Shown in pieces: positions 27,252 through 36,803 of a stretch of DNA of 64,000 bases. Origin of the DNA: Micromonospora sonchi (GTDB taxonomy: Bacteria > Actinomycetota > Actinomycetes > Mycobacteriales > Micromonosporaceae); NCBI RefSeq assembly GCF_014646235.1, contig NZ_BMNB01000022.1:1-64000 (forward strand), written 5' to 3'. Under the pieces are notes generated by a model, which was given only the letters and a program-made list of their open reading frames with translations, ran no database searches and was not told the origin of the DNA. Numbering within the stretch: position 1 is the stretch's first letter; every line of letters starts with the position of its first letter. Both the position numbers and the translations under genes were made by a program.

Positions 27252-28175
27252 TCACCGTACGGCCCGCCGGGCAGCGCGCAGCTCCAGCACCGCTCTCGGC
27301 AGCCGGGCCGCGTGCCGGCCCAACCGATTCGCGTAGGCGAGCAGCAGGCCAAGCCGTCCACGTCGAGCCAACGGACTGCTGTGACGCATCATCGCCGGCG
27401 ACGGCACCGCCCGGCGGCAGATGTGTCGCAGCCGGGCAGCGACCGTTGGCAACTCGGCGAGCCGTGCCAACGAGTATGCCGGCACCGAGCCGTGGTGGGC
27501 GAGCAGCCAGCGCGAGGGGGAGCTACGTTCCGGAAGTCCCAACTCGGCGGCCATCGTAGCCCCGCGGTCGGCGAGCCGGAGCCCTAGCGCGTACGCCTCT
27601 TCGGCTTGGCACCGCCGGGCTATCCGCCCGGCGGCACGCCAGGCGTCGGCCGGCAGCACCATCAGTGCGCGCTCCAGATCGGCACGGGGGCGTACCGACC
27701 GGCCGGGTGCCGCCGCGTGCAGAGCGACGAACAGAGCGGTGCAATTCTGGCCCGGTATCGGGATCCGCCCGCCAGCCAGCGGGAACTCCTCCGCCGAGTT
27801 CCACACCTCGTGCCAGAGGGCCTCGGCGTCCGCCGCCCCCGCGAATCCCCGATGCAGGTCGACCACCAACGGCACGTGGCCGGGCAGCCGCCAGGAGCGT
27901 TCGTGCGGTGAGAGGTCGTCGAGTCGGGCACCCGATATCACCGGAAAAGCCCCGAGCTCAGCGAGGATCCGTTCGGCGGCGCTGAAGGCCGCTGGTGCCA
28001 CCAGCAGATCCACGTCGCCGTAGCGGCGATCGACCCCCAACCGGTAAGCCAGTCCCGCACCCTTGAGCAGGACCGCGTCGACGCCGCGCTCGCGCAGGGC
28101 GAGGCAGGTGCTGGTGGCGGCGTGGTCCAAGGCCAGGCACCGGACGGCGACCGCCCGTTCGGTCGGGGCGCTCAC
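27252..28175 (-). CDS. Nucleotidyltransferase family protein of the lasso remnant
   Basis: 307 residues from the GTG at 28175, which overlaps the kinase stop (GTGA). The NTP_transf_5-type motifs are LLKGAGLAY (37-45) and RRYGDVDLLV (50-59), where the two Asp bind metal. Such enzymes occur beside HprK-like kinases in some lasso clusters and are thought to modify the peptide. It faces the dead cyclase and seems intact, so it may have another use or be recently orphaned. Confidence 0.7.
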   Translation of the reverse strand: MSAPTERAVAVRCLALDHAATSTCLALRERGVDAVLLKGAGLAYRLGVDRRYGDVDLLVAPAAFSAAERILAELGAFPVISGARLDDLSPHERSWRLPGHVPLVVDLHRGFAGAADAEALWHEVWNSAEEFPLAGGRIPIPGQNCTALFVALHAAAPGRSVRPRADLERALMVLPADAWRAAGRIARRCQAEEAYALGLRLADRGATMAAELGLPERSSPSRWLLAHHGSVPAYSLARLAELPTVAARLRHICRRAVPSPAMMRHSSPLARRGRLGLLLAYANRLGRHAARLPRAVLELRAARRAVR

Positions 28176-29020
28176 GTGGACACCCCGACCCGCGCCGGGG
28201 TGGCCACCGTGGCCTCCAGCAACCGGCGGGTCGCGTCGAGCGCCGACCAGTCCCGGGGCCGGTTGAGCTCCCATGCCGGCAGGGCCGCGAGGGCCAGCAG
28301 GGTCGACGGGTCCGATGGCAACTCGGGCCAGGACCGTAACGCGGCCAGCCGCGCCAGCAGGTCACCGGGGGCAACCGGGACAACGGACGGTTCGGTGCCC
28401 CAGCGCAGGAAGAACCAGCCGCCGAGTTGCACGCGGTCGGCCACCGGCGGCAAGGCGACCCGTAGCCGACTCCGCCGCCGCACCCTGATCGCGTCGGTGG
28501 TCAGGCCCGGGATCATCTCCCGCAGGTCCACGCAGCGCGGGCCGGCGAAGCCGTACCGGCCGTCGGTCACCAGAACATCGTCAGCCATCACCGGCACACC
28601 TTCGGCAGCCAGCGCCGCGAGCAGACTGCTCTTGCCTGCCGTACGCGAACCGAGCACCGCCCAGGCCCGGCCGTGCCGCACGAACGCCCCGGAATGGAAG
28701 GTCTCCCGGCCGGCCCAGCGATTGACGACGGTGGCCGCCGCGGCGAGGTACGGGTGAGCGATGAGGTCAGGCGACGGAGCCGGCCCGTGGAAAATCGCGG
28801 TCGCTCTGATCCGGTCCACGCTGAGCCATTGGCCATCGGGCAGAAGCCGGACCGACCGCGATCCGTCCGGACCGGTCGGCGGCGGTGGTTGCGTGTCGAC
28901 GCACCAGATGGCGACGGTAGGACGACCGTCCGCCGGTCCGGCCGGCGGCAACTGGGTGACGTGGCCCAGCCCGCGCACCCGCAGCCCGTAGACGTACCGG
29001 TCGGTGCTGTCGTCTGACAC
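28172..29020 (-). CDS. HprK-related Ser kinase-like protein (lasso-associated)
   Basis: 282 residues from GTG 29020, with GGGAG 6 nt upstream; the frame is open for a further 300 nt but without coding character or a site. Walker A is GSRTAGKSS (124-132), ADDVLVT (146-152) is the HprK-like Walker B, and HSGAF (109-113) precedes the P-loop as in HprK. In lasso clusters similar kinases phosphorylate the peptide C-terminus. First of two overlapping minus-strand genes. Confidence 0.7.
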   Translation of the reverse strand: MSDDSTDRYVYGLRVRGLGHVTQLPPAGPADGRPTVAIWCVDTQPPPPTGPDGSRSVRLLPDGQWLSVDRIRATAIFHGPAPSPDLIAHPYLAAAATVVNRWAGRETFHSGAFVRHGRAWAVLGSRTAGKSSLLAALAAEGVPVMADDVLVTDGRYGFAGPRCVDLREMIPGLTTDAIRVRRRSRLRVALPPVADRVQLGGWFFLRWGTEPSVVPVAPGDLLARLAALRSWPELPSDPSTLLALAALPAWELNRPRDWSALDATRRLLEATVATPARVGVST

Positions 29021-29413
29021 TGGCGACTCCCCCAGAGGTTCCTTGCGCCCGGGGCGGCCAACGCCGCCGCAGGCCTGGTCAACGGCGTACCGGCCGCCTT
29101 TTCTGACCAACGAACGAGCCCGGAGCAAGACACACTGGCCGGGCCCATCGGCCACGAACGACCAGACACCCGCGCTTCCGTACGCGAGCCCGGCTTTCGG
29201 GCGCAGCCGCTGCGGCTGGCCGGGTGCGATGACGCGCTCAGCCCCTTGAGCCGTTACGGGGGCCGAGGGAACGGGGGACGCGCCGAGGAGCATCCCGGCC
29301 GCAGCACTGGCATGGATCAATGCCGTCAACTACGATCGGCGATCGATGCGTCACTATAGGTCGATCATCTGGCTTGTGTTGCGGGTGATCCGGTCTGCTT
29401 CGGAGGTTGGCCA
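29021..29413. other. Divergent intergenic region, no gene seen
   Basis: Separates the kinase (minus) from the P450 (plus). The minus frame upstream of the kinase is open but shows no family resemblance and is better explained as GC-rich noncoding DNA. TATAGG at 29354-29359 is a possible -10; GGAGG at 29402-29406 is the ribosome-binding site of the P450. Confidence 0.3.
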
Positions 29414-30619
29414 ATGACAGACGTCGCCCGGGTCGCCGCGCGGCCGTACCCGTTCAGCGCCCCCGATCGGCTCAACCTCGACCCCCTCTACGCCGAGCTG
29501 CGGCGCGTCGAGCCGCTCGTTTGGGTACGGCTGCCGTTCGGCGAGGAGGCGTGGCTCGCCACCCGGTACGCCGACGTGCGGATGGTCCTCGGTGACGCGA
29601 GGTTCAGTCGGGCGGCCAGCGTCGGCCGGGACGAGCCGCGGCTGACCCCGAGGCAGATCGAGGGCGGCATCCTGTCGATGGACCCGCCGGAGCACACCCG
29701 GCTGCGGCGGCTGGTCGCCAAGGCGTTCACCGCCCGTCGGGTCGAGCAGCTCCGGCCCCGGACCCGGCAGATCGCCGACGAGCTGATCGATGCCATGGTG
29801 GCGGCCGGGCCGCCGGTCGACCTGGTCGAGCACTTCGCCACTCCGCTGCCGATCCAGGTGATCTGTGAGTTGCTCGGGGTGCCCTTCGCCGACCGGCACC
29901 AGTTCCACGTCTGGTCGGAGGCGATCGTCTCGACCACCTCGCTGTCGCCTGAGCAGATCCACGAGTACCTCGACAACCTGTACGGCTACATCGGCGAGCT
30001 CGTCCAGCAGCGGCGCCGACAGCCCACCGACGACCTGATCTGCGCGATGGTGCAGGCCCGCGACGAGCACCAGGACCGGTTCACCGAGCAGGAGGTCGTG
30101 CAGCTCGCCGCCGGGCTGCTCGCCGCCGGCCACGAGACCACCGTCACCCAGCTGCCCAACTTTGCGTACGTCCTGCTCACCCACCCGGACCAGCTGGCTC
30201 GGCTGCGGGCCGAGCCGGCTCTGGTGCCGACCGCGATCGAGGAGCTGATGCGGTACGTCCCGCTCGGCGTGGCGTCCTCGTTCGCCCGGTACGCCACCGA
30301 GGACATCGAGATCGGTGGGGTGCTGGTGCGGGCCGGGGAGCCGGTGATCGGCTCGCTCTCCTCGGCTAACCGGGACGAAACGGTCTTCACCGACCCGGAT
30401 CAACTCGATCTCGGTCGCGAGACCAACCCGCACATCGGCTTCGGACACGGCGTGCACCACTGCGTGGGCGCCCAGCTTGCCCGCATGGAGCTACAGGTCG
30501 GCATCGGCGCCCTGATCGCCCGGCTGCCCGAGCTGCGAATCGCAGTGCCCGAGCCGGAGCTGACCTGGAAGAGCGGGATGATCGTCCGGGGTCTGGCCCG
30601 GATGCCGGTGGCCTGGTGA
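29414..30619 (+). CDS. Cytochrome P450
   Basis: 401 residues, the normal bacterial P450 length. I-helix AGHETT (238-243) for oxygen activation, ExxR in EELMR, and heme loop FGHGVHHCVG with the axial Cys at 350. GGAGG lies 7 nt before the ATG. The ferredoxin gene overlaps its stop (GTGA), so the redox partner is co-translated. The substrate cannot be read from the sequence; proximity to the lasso remnant may be accidental. Confidence 0.93.
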   Translation: MTDVARVAARPYPFSAPDRLNLDPLYAELRRVEPLVWVRLPFGEEAWLATRYADVRMVLGDARFSRAASVGRDEPRLTPRQIEGGILSMDPPEHTRLRRLVAKAFTARRVEQLRPRTRQIADELIDAMVAAGPPVDLVEHFATPLPIQVICELLGVPFADRHQFHVWSEAIVSTTSLSPEQIHEYLDNLYGYIGELVQQRRRQPTDDLICAMVQARDEHQDRFTEQEVVQLAAGLLAAGHETTVTQLPNFAYVLLTHPDQLARLRAEPALVPTAIEELMRYVPLGVASSFARYATEDIEIGGVLVRAGEPVIGSLSSANRDETVFTDPDQLDLGRETNPHIGFGHGVHHCVGAQLARMELQVGIGALIARLPELRIAVPEPELTWKSGMIVRGLARMPVAW

Positions 30620-30837
30620 GCGCCGGTTGGCGGATCGAGGTCGACGCGCGGCGCTGCATCGGCTCGGGCAGCTGCGTCGGCATGGCGCCGACCCACTTCC
30701 GGATGGAATCGGGGCGGGCCACCCCGACCGCGGCGGCCGTCGAGCCGACCGAGACGGTGATCGACGCCGCTGAGTCCTGCCCGGTCGAGGCGATCGCCGT
30801 ACGCGACGACGACGGCATCCTGATCGCGCCGACCTGA
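30616..30837 (+). CDS. [3Fe-4S] ferredoxin, P450 redox partner
   Basis: 73 residues. CIGSGSC (Cys14, Cys20) and SCPVEAI (Cys55) leave out the second Cys of a normal [4Fe-4S] set, giving a 3Fe-4S cluster as in P450-linked actinobacterial ferredoxins. GTG start overlaps the P450 stop. Confidence 0.9.
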   Translation: MSAGWRIEVDARRCIGSGSCVGMAPTHFRMESGRATPTAAAVEPTETVIDAAESCPVEAIAVRDDDGILIAPT

Positions 30838-30870
30838 CGCGACAGCGCCTGAATTCGCTACCGTCGTGGC

Positions 30871-31377
30871 GTGCACATCCGTTTTGACGTACCAGCCGAT
30901 CCCGCCTACCCGGGCCGTGTGGCCGCTGCGATCAGCGGCGTCCAGCTGCGCAAATACGGTTATGTCGGCGCGGTGCTGGCGGCGGTCGGGGCGATCGGTT
31001 TCGCTGTTTCACGGGGATTTGCGTGGGGCGAGCAGATCTCGCCGCTGTGGATACCAATGATCATGGGTGGTCTGCTGGCGATGCTGTATGGGCCGTGGGT
31101 GCGGTGGCGCGCCCGACGTCGCTCCGGTCGCTACGCTGTCGAGGGCGCCTACGAGATCACCGATGACAACATCATGATGCGCAGCGGCTCGGAATCCGGT
31201 GGCATCGCCTGGGACGGCGTCGACCAGGTGGAGGACACTCCCGAGTTCTGGATCGTGTACGTCGGTCGGATGCCGGCGACCGTGATCCCGCGCCGCTTGA
31301 TGTCCGCCGAGGACGCCGAGACGTTGCGGGCCTTCATGACCGAACGGGGGCTGCTTCAATCGGCGGCAGGAGCTTGA
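30871..31377 (+). CDS. YcxB-like membrane protein
   Basis: 168 residues. Two hydrophobic segments (about 30-48 and 57-76) are followed by a soluble domain with YEITDDNIMMRS...IAWDGVDQVEDTPEFWIVY and then VIPRRLMS, the YcxB-like C-terminal pattern. Function unknown. It stands alone between the P450 pair and the methyltransferase. Confidence 0.7.
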   Translation: MHIRFDVPADPAYPGRVAAAISGVQLRKYGYVGAVLAAVGAIGFAVSRGFAWGEQISPLWIPMIMGGLLAMLYGPWVRWRARRRSGRYAVEGAYEITDDNIMMRSGSESGGIAWDGVDQVEDTPEFWIVYVGRMPATVIPRRLMSAEDAETLRAFMTERGLLQSAAGA

Positions 31378-31464
31378 AGCCCGTGACGGACAGGAGCGAG
31401 GTAGAGTCTCGGATAGTCGCATGTGGACGCGCACCTCTTACTACTACTCACGGGAAGAGGCGGC

Positions 31465-32280
31465 ATGACTGGTGTGAGTCGCGACGGCGAGGCAAAGCCG
31501 GCGACGGCGGCCCGGATCTACGACTACTACCTCGGCGGCACCCACAACTTCCCGGCTGACCGAGAGGCGGCCGAGGCGATGCTGCAGGTGCTGCCATTGG
31601 GGCCGCAACTCGCCAAGACGAACCGAGCCTTCCTGCGGCGTGCTGTGCGGTACCTCGCCGAATCGGGGGTAGATCAGTTCCTGGACATCGGCTCAGGCAT
31701 CCCCACCGAGGGCAACGTTCACGAGATCGTCCAGCAGGTCGATTCCGAGGCGCGCGTGGTCTACGTGGACATCGACCCGGTGGCGGTCGCGGAGAGCTTG
31801 GAGTTTCTTGAGGGCAACCAGCTGGCGACCGTCGTCAATGGTGATCTGCGTGATCCCCAGTCGATTCTCTCGCATTCACAGGTCGCTGCGATGCTTGACT
31901 TCAATCGGCCGATTGGCCTCCTGCTGGGCGCGGTCCTGCACTTCGTGTCCGATGACGAGGTCGCGTACGACGCGGTAGAACAGCTGCGCGCCGCGCTCGT
32001 GCCCGGAAGCTGTCTGCTCGTGTCTCATGCGACGGCGGACGAGGTACCCCACGACCAGGACGAGCTCGACGTGGCCCATGACATCTACCGGCGCAAGACC
32101 GCCACACCCCTCGGCCTGCGCACCAGGTCTCAGATCGAGCGCTTCTTCACTGGGCTCGACCTGGTTGAACCGGGCGTGGTGTGGCTACCACTGTGGCGAC
32201 CCGCACCAGACGACCCGCAGTACTTCGCCGACGACCCGAAGCTCAGCGCCGGGCTCGGGGGAGTCGGGCGGATCCCGTAG
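31465..32280 (+). CDS. SAM-dependent methyltransferase, DUF574 family
   Basis: 271 residues from ATG 31465 with AAGAGG 4 nt upstream. The family-typical start is ARIYDYYLGGTHNFPADRE, and the SAM loop is FLDIGSGIPTEGNVHEI. DUF574 proteins are abundant in actinomycetes, and their substrates are mostly unknown. Single gene; no partner visible. Confidence 0.85.
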   Translation: MTGVSRDGEAKPATAARIYDYYLGGTHNFPADREAAEAMLQVLPLGPQLAKTNRAFLRRAVRYLAESGVDQFLDIGSGIPTEGNVHEIVQQVDSEARVVYVDIDPVAVAESLEFLEGNQLATVVNGDLRDPQSILSHSQVAAMLDFNRPIGLLLGAVLHFVSDDEVAYDAVEQLRAALVPGSCLLVSHATADEVPHDQDELDVAHDIYRRKTATPLGLRTRSQIERFFTGLDLVEPGVVWLPLWRPAPDDPQYFADDPKLSAGLGGVGRIP

Positions 32281-32326
32281 TCGCACAGGATCCAGCGAGG
32301 GGCATGGGCAGCTGCGGGCGTCTCGC

Positions 32327-32368
32327 TGCCCGCGCCGCCGGTCCGGAGTCTGCCGGTCCGGGACGTCG
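32327..32368 (+). pseudogene. Relic of a nucleoside deaminase gene
   Basis: These 42 nt match 50431-50472 of the intact deaminase gene at 40 positions and code for LPAPPVRSLPVRDV. Upstream in-frame residues (GAWAAAG) also recall the deaminase (AAWLAEMG). A small part of a second copy survives between the methyltransferase and the sugar-acid operon. The remainder of 32281-32612 shows no gene. Confidence 0.5.
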
Positions 32369-32612
32369 TGTGCCGACCTGGCGTTGAGCGAGTTCCGCGA
32401 CTCCGGAGGCTCCGCTGATACCCGGTGCTCCGGGGATCAGTGAGACCCCGACTTCGACGTCGACGATTTCGACGAGTCGTGATTCGACGTGCACCACGGG
32501 TGCCGCGACACGTACCTCGACCGGCCCGACCGCGCCTCGTGCCGGCTGAAGCCCTTCATGACCCCTTGCCCGCATGCCCCTGGCCTGGTACAAAGTCTCA
32601 ACTCAGAACTCA

Positions 32613-32630
32613 GGTTCATGTATATGAACC
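32613..32630. promoter_or_regulatory. Candidate operator of the amino-sugar-acid operon
   Basis: GGTTCATGTATATGAACC has perfect 7-bp arms (GGTTCAT/ATGAACC) around 4 nt. It ends 23 nt before the first operon ATG, so binding could block transcription. The IclR gene at 42742 inside the operon is the likely regulator, by inference. Confidence 0.5.
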
Positions 32631-32653
32631 ATCTGGTTGGACCGGAGGGTCAA

Positions 32654-34018
32654 ATGGACGTGCGATACCCGACCGCTGGCTCGTTCCCCATCAGCGCGTC
32701 GCTCTCCCGCCGAAACCTCTTGCGCGGCGCGCTCGCGGCGGGTCTCACCGTTCCCGCTGTACCGCTGCTCACCGCGTGTGGCGATTCCGCGGCGAAGACC
32801 AACGACACTCCCGGCACGCTGTCGATGACTGCCTGGGAGGCGTACCCGGAGCAGATCAGGGAGCTGCTGGCGTCGTTCAAGAACCAGGGCGGCTCGCCCG
32901 TGGACCTGTCCCTCATCCCGAACGTCGGCTACGGCCCCGCCCTCCAGACCAGGCTGCAGGGTGGCCAGGCGATCGACGTCTTCTACAACTTCGCGTACGC
33001 CTCGACGAAGTACGTCGACGCGGGCTGGGCGGGCACCCTGAACGACTTCCCCGGGGCCGAAGACCTGCTCGCCGACATGTTCCCGGCGTCGGCGGCCCGG
33101 CACCGGCTGGCCGACGGGCGGATCATCAGCGTTCCGTACTTCTCCGCCGTGCACAACCTGATGTACAACGAGAGCCACCTCAAGAAGCACGGCATCAGCG
33201 CTCCTCCGACCACCAAGGAGGAGGTGTACGAGCAGTGCCGCAAGCTCAAGTCGGCCGGGGTGCCGAGCCCGTACGCCGGGTACTGGACCAAGCAGTTCCT
33301 GGAGGAGTACCTCCTCGTCTACCTGCTGGCCGACGGCATCACCCCGTTCGACGACAAGGGCGCTCCCGTCTTCGCCGACGACCCCAGGACGCAGGACGTC
33401 ATGGAGTGGTGGAAGGCCATGTACCAGGACGGGCTGACGTCCAAGGACGTGCTCACCGCCGACCCGGGCAACCATGTCACCGCGATGGCGCAGGGCAACT
33501 CGACCTTCTTCGAGCTGCACCACTACTTCCTCCAGATCGTGCGGACCACCGAGGGCCCCGAGTCCGGGAACGTCACGATCCTGTACCGCAACCCGGGAAC
33601 TGCCGGCACGACCCTGCAGATCGGCGAGGTCATCCAGATCGGCGCCAAGTCGGGTGGTCAGCGCGCCCAGGACGCCTGGAAGCTGCTCAAGTTCTATGGC
33701 TGGAAGGACGACGTGGGCAAGTACTCGACCTTCACCTCCTGGGCGAAGGCGGCGGCCCTGCTCGGACCCTACCCGGGGCTGTTCAAGGACCCGGACTTCC
33801 TGGCGGCGTTCCCGTCCTACTACGACATGCCGAAGCTGGAGAACACCTTCGCCAACCAGAGCGACGTGGTCCCCACCCGGGTCGCCCCGTGGTACGCGTC
33901 GTTCCAGGTCAAGGTCGGTGACCGGATCCAGGCGATGTTGCTCGGCCAGGCCGACGTCAAGGAGACCGTCGACGCGCTCGCCACGGACGCCAGGAACCTG
34001 GCCGCTGCGGGGCAGTAG
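32654..34018 (+). CDS. Sugar-type ABC transporter substrate-binding lipoprotein
   Basis: 454 residues from ATG 32654 (GGAGG 5 nt upstream). Signal with a twin-Arg-like SRRNLLRGALAAG and lipobox LLTAC. The mature part resembles family 1 carbohydrate SBPs (LSMTAWEAYPEQIRELLASF, LQTRLQGGQAIDVFYN). First gene of the operon; two MalFG-type permeases follow. By context it should bind an amino sugar or its glycoside, a prediction only. Confidence 0.87.
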   Translation: MDVRYPTAGSFPISASLSRRNLLRGALAAGLTVPAVPLLTACGDSAAKTNDTPGTLSMTAWEAYPEQIRELLASFKNQGGSPVDLSLIPNVGYGPALQTRLQGGQAIDVFYNFAYASTKYVDAGWAGTLNDFPGAEDLLADMFPASAARHRLADGRIISVPYFSAVHNLMYNESHLKKHGISAPPTTKEEVYEQCRKLKSAGVPSPYAGYWTKQFLEEYLLVYLLADGITPFDDKGAPVFADDPRTQDVMEWWKAMYQDGLTSKDVLTADPGNHVTAMAQGNSTFFELHHYFLQIVRTTEGPESGNVTILYRNPGTAGTTLQIGEVIQIGAKSGGQRAQDAWKLLKFYGWKDDVGKYSTFTSWAKAAALLGPYPGLFKDPDFLAAFPSYYDMPKLENTFANQSDVVPTRVAPWYASFQVKVGDRIQAMLLGQADVKETVDALATDARNLAAAGQ

Positions 34019-34963
34019 ATGACATCGACAGCCGAGACAACCTCCCGGCCGGCGACCCGACGCCGGACGTCGGTCAGGGCACAGGCCGACGCCCGGTTCG
34101 GGTTACTGCTTGCCACCCCCGCGCTCATCCTCGTCCTGGGACTCGTGGCCTGGCCGGGACTGCGGACCGCGGTCTACTCCCTGCAACGGGTCAGCCTGGC
34201 CGGCGAGGAGAGCTGGACGGGGCTGAACAACTTCCGGACCCTGTTCACCGACGAGCGTTTCATCCACTCGCTGACCACCACCGTCCTCTACGCCGTCGGC
34301 TTCCTGCTCGTTTCGACGCTGCTCGGGCTCGGCTTCGCGCTCCTGCTCAACGAGAAGTTCCATGGCCAGTGGCTGGCCCGCAGCCTGCTCATCGTCCCGT
34401 GGGCCTGCCCCTGGGTCATGGTCGGAATGATCTGGAAATGGTTCGTCGATGGTGAGGTCGGCGCGCTGAACGCGGCGCTCTACCAGTTCGGCCTGATCGA
34501 CAGCTACGCCGCTCCGCTGTCGGACAGCACCGGCGCGTTGGTCGTCGCGGTGCTGGCCGGGGCGTGGCGGCAGGCGTCCTTCACCGGTCTGCTGATCCTC
34601 GCCGGACTGCAGACGATCCCGAAGGAGCTGCCGCAGGCCGCGATGGTCGACGGCGCCAACGTCTGGCAACGGTTCCGGCACCTGACGCTGCCCTGGCTAC
34701 GGCCGGTCATCGTGGTGGTGGTGATCATCAACACCATCTTCGGGTTCATGCAGTTCGACACGATCTGGGCGCTCACCCAGGGCGGTCCGGGTGACGCCAC
34801 CTCGGTGCTCTCCATCTACCTCTATGAACAGCTCTTCGTCTACACGAACATCGGCCTCGGCTCGGCCACCGCGGTGGTACTCGGCGGTATCGCGCTGGTT
34901 CTCGGATTCGTGTTCGTCAAGCTGCTGTACCGCTCCAACGCCATCACCGAGGGGGTGGAATGA
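34019..34963 (+). CDS. Sugar ABC transporter permease, MalF-like
   Basis: 314 residues with six hydrophobic segments. EAA-type loop: ELPQAAMVDGANVWQRFRHL. The ATG follows the SBP stop directly, and the stop overlaps the next permease (ATGA). Forms the channel with the MalG-like partner. No ATPase gene is found in the operon. Confidence 0.88.
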   Translation: MTSTAETTSRPATRRRTSVRAQADARFGLLLATPALILVLGLVAWPGLRTAVYSLQRVSLAGEESWTGLNNFRTLFTDERFIHSLTTTVLYAVGFLLVSTLLGLGFALLLNEKFHGQWLARSLLIVPWACPWVMVGMIWKWFVDGEVGALNAALYQFGLIDSYAAPLSDSTGALVVAVLAGAWRQASFTGLLILAGLQTIPKELPQAAMVDGANVWQRFRHLTLPWLRPVIVVVVIINTIFGFMQFDTIWALTQGGPGDATSVLSIYLYEQLFVYTNIGLGSATAVVLGGIALVLGFVFVKLLYRSNAITEGVE

Positions 34964-35838
34964 GAACGTCACGGCTCCGCACGCTGGTCGTGTACCTCGG
35001 GTTCGCCCTGTTCCTGATCTGGGTGCTGTTCCCGCTCTACTTCACCGTGCTCAGCAGTTTCATGGCTCCGTCCGAAATCGGGGTCAAGCCGTTCCACTGG
35101 TGGCCGGAGAACCCGACCCTGGCGAACTACATCGCCATCTTCACCGGTGACAGCGCTCCCTTCTCCACCGGCCAGGATGGCGGGATCGTCTCCAGCACCG
35201 ACGCCGTCGCCCGGCTTGTGCCGGCGATCGGCCGGAGCCTGCTGGTGGGTGTCGCGGTGGTGGCCAGCAACCTGATCATCGCGGGGGCCGCGGGCTACGC
35301 CTTCTCCCGCTACGAGTTCCGCGGTTCCACGGTGGCCTACCTGCTCCTGCTCGCCTCGCGGGTGGTGCCGGCCATCGCTGTGGTGCTGCCGTTCTTCGTC
35401 GCTTTCCGGCACCTCGGCCTGCTGAACACCTCGCTTGCCCTGATCATCAGTTACAACGCGTTCACCCTGCCGCTGGCGATCTGGCTGCTGAAGACCTACT
35501 TCGACAGCGTGCCACGGGAGTTGGAAGAGGCCGCCAAGGTGGACGGCGCCTCCCGACTGCGGTGCCTGCTGATGATCGTCACACCGATTGCCCGCCCCGG
35601 GCTGATCGCGGCAGGGCTGCTGGTGTTCCTCGAGGCGTGGAGTGAGTTCTTCTATTCGCTGGTGCTCACCAACAGCCTCACCGTGCCACCCGTCGTGGCC
35701 GGGCTGCAGAACCTTCAGCAGTTCTCCTGGACGACGCTGGCCGCCGCGACCATGTTCACCGTCGTCCCACCGGTGCTGATCGCGCTTGCCTTCCAGCGCT
35801 ACATCGTGGCCGGTCTGGCCGCAGGGAGTGTGAAATGA
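34960..35838 (+). CDS. Sugar ABC transporter permease, MalG-like
   Basis: 292 residues, six hydrophobic segments, EAA loop ELEEAAKVDGASRLRCLLMI. Overlaps the MalF-like gene before it and the phosphotriesterase-family gene after it by 4 nt each, tying import to the first enzyme. Confidence 0.88.
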   Translation: MRTSRLRTLVVYLGFALFLIWVLFPLYFTVLSSFMAPSEIGVKPFHWWPENPTLANYIAIFTGDSAPFSTGQDGGIVSSTDAVARLVPAIGRSLLVGVAVVASNLIIAGAAGYAFSRYEFRGSTVAYLLLLASRVVPAIAVVLPFFVAFRHLGLLNTSLALIISYNAFTLPLAIWLLKTYFDSVPRELEEAAKVDGASRLRCLLMIVTPIARPGLIAAGLLVFLEAWSEFFYSLVLTNSLTVPPVVAGLQNLQQFSWTTLAAATMFTVVPPVLIALAFQRYIVAGLAAGSVK

Positions 35839-36803
35839 CCGAAAAAGACAGGGCCCAGCCGGTCGTGTCGTGGGCGGGTCAGGCGATGACCGTCCTCGGC
35901 GCCGTCGACCCGGCGGAGCTCGGTGTCACCCTGACCCACGACCACCTGCTGGTGGACGGGTGGGACATGCGCCCGCTCTACGAGGCCATCCTCGACGACG
36001 AAGACATCGCGATCGAGGAGGTCCGGCGGTTCGCCGCGGCCGGCGGCGGCACGATCTGCGATCCGACGAACATCGGGTTGAAGCGGGATCCGGCGGCGTT
36101 GCGGCGGATCAGTGAGGCCACCGGTGTGCACGTGCTGATGGGTGCGGGTTGGTACCGGGAGAAGGTCTATCCCGACTATGTGAGCACCGACAGCACCGAG
36201 GCGCTGGCCCGGCGGCTGGTCGACGAGATCATCGACGGGGTGGACGGCACCGGCGTCAGGCCGGGTTTCATCGGTGAGATCGGCACGGAACGCGGCTTCA
36301 TCAGCCCGGCCCAGGAGCGCGTGTTCCGGGCCGCCGGGCGGGCGCACCGACGAACCGGAATCCCGATCCTGACCCACACCACGCACTGGGGTGAGTTGGC
36401 TCTCGAGCAGCTCGATCTGCTCGCCGAGGAGCAGGTCGACCCGGCCCATGTGATCATCTCCCATCTCGGTGATCGTCGGGGCGTCCACTGGTGGCTGCCC
36501 ATCGCCGAGCGTGGAGCCTGGCTCAACATCGACAACCTGGCCTTCGTGCAGGGGTACGCGCCGCTGGAGTTCCGCGCCGACAACGTCGCCGAACTCTGCG
36601 CGTTGGGGTTGGCCGGACAGGTGATGCTCTCCAACGACATCTGCGAGTTGGGCCAGCTCACCGCCTACGGCGGGGTGGGCTACGCCAACGTGATCGAGAA
36701 TTTCCTGCCCATGCTGCGCAGCCGAGGAGTGTCTGAAGAGGACATTCACCGGATGACGGTCGCGAACCCGGCACGAGCGTTCGCGTACTCGACGCCGTCG
36801 TGA
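35835..36803 (+). CDS. Phosphotriesterase-family metal hydrolase, probable sugar lactonase
   Basis: 322 residues. Metal ligands expected for the family are visible: THDHLL (His35, His37), EIGTE near 150, HTTHWG, ISHLGD and LSNDIC (Asp). The residue bridging the metals appears to be the Glu in FIGEIG rather than a Lys. Many members are lactonases rather than phosphotriesterases. Placed just after the importer and near a Gfo/Idh dehydrogenase, it could open the lactone from C1 oxidation. Role inferred from context. Confidence 0.75.
   Translation: MTEKDRAQPVVSWAGQAMTVLGAVDPAELGVTLTHDHLLVDGWDMRPLYEAILDDEDIAIEEVRRFAAAGGGTICDPTNIGLKRDPAALRRISEATGVHVLMGAGWYREKVYPDYVSTDSTEALARRLVDEIIDGVDGTGVRPGFIGEIGTERGFISPAQERVFRAAGRAHRRTGIPILTHTTHWGELALEQLDLLAEEQVDPAHVIISHLGDRRGVHWWLPIAERGAWLNIDNLAFVQGYAPLEFRADNVAELCALGLAGQVMLSNDICELGQLTAYGGVGYANVIENFLPMLRSRGVSEEDIHRMTVANPARAFAYSTPS

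Noticed and set aside
29021..29329. Longer N-terminus for the HprK-like kinase or a lasso B-type gene there
   Set aside because: No resemblance to lasso B1/B2 proteins; the GTG at 29020 has a proper ribosome-binding site.
29354..30460. Minus-strand frame opposite the P450 gene
   Set aside because: Shadow frame; the P450 carries all expected motifs on the plus strand.
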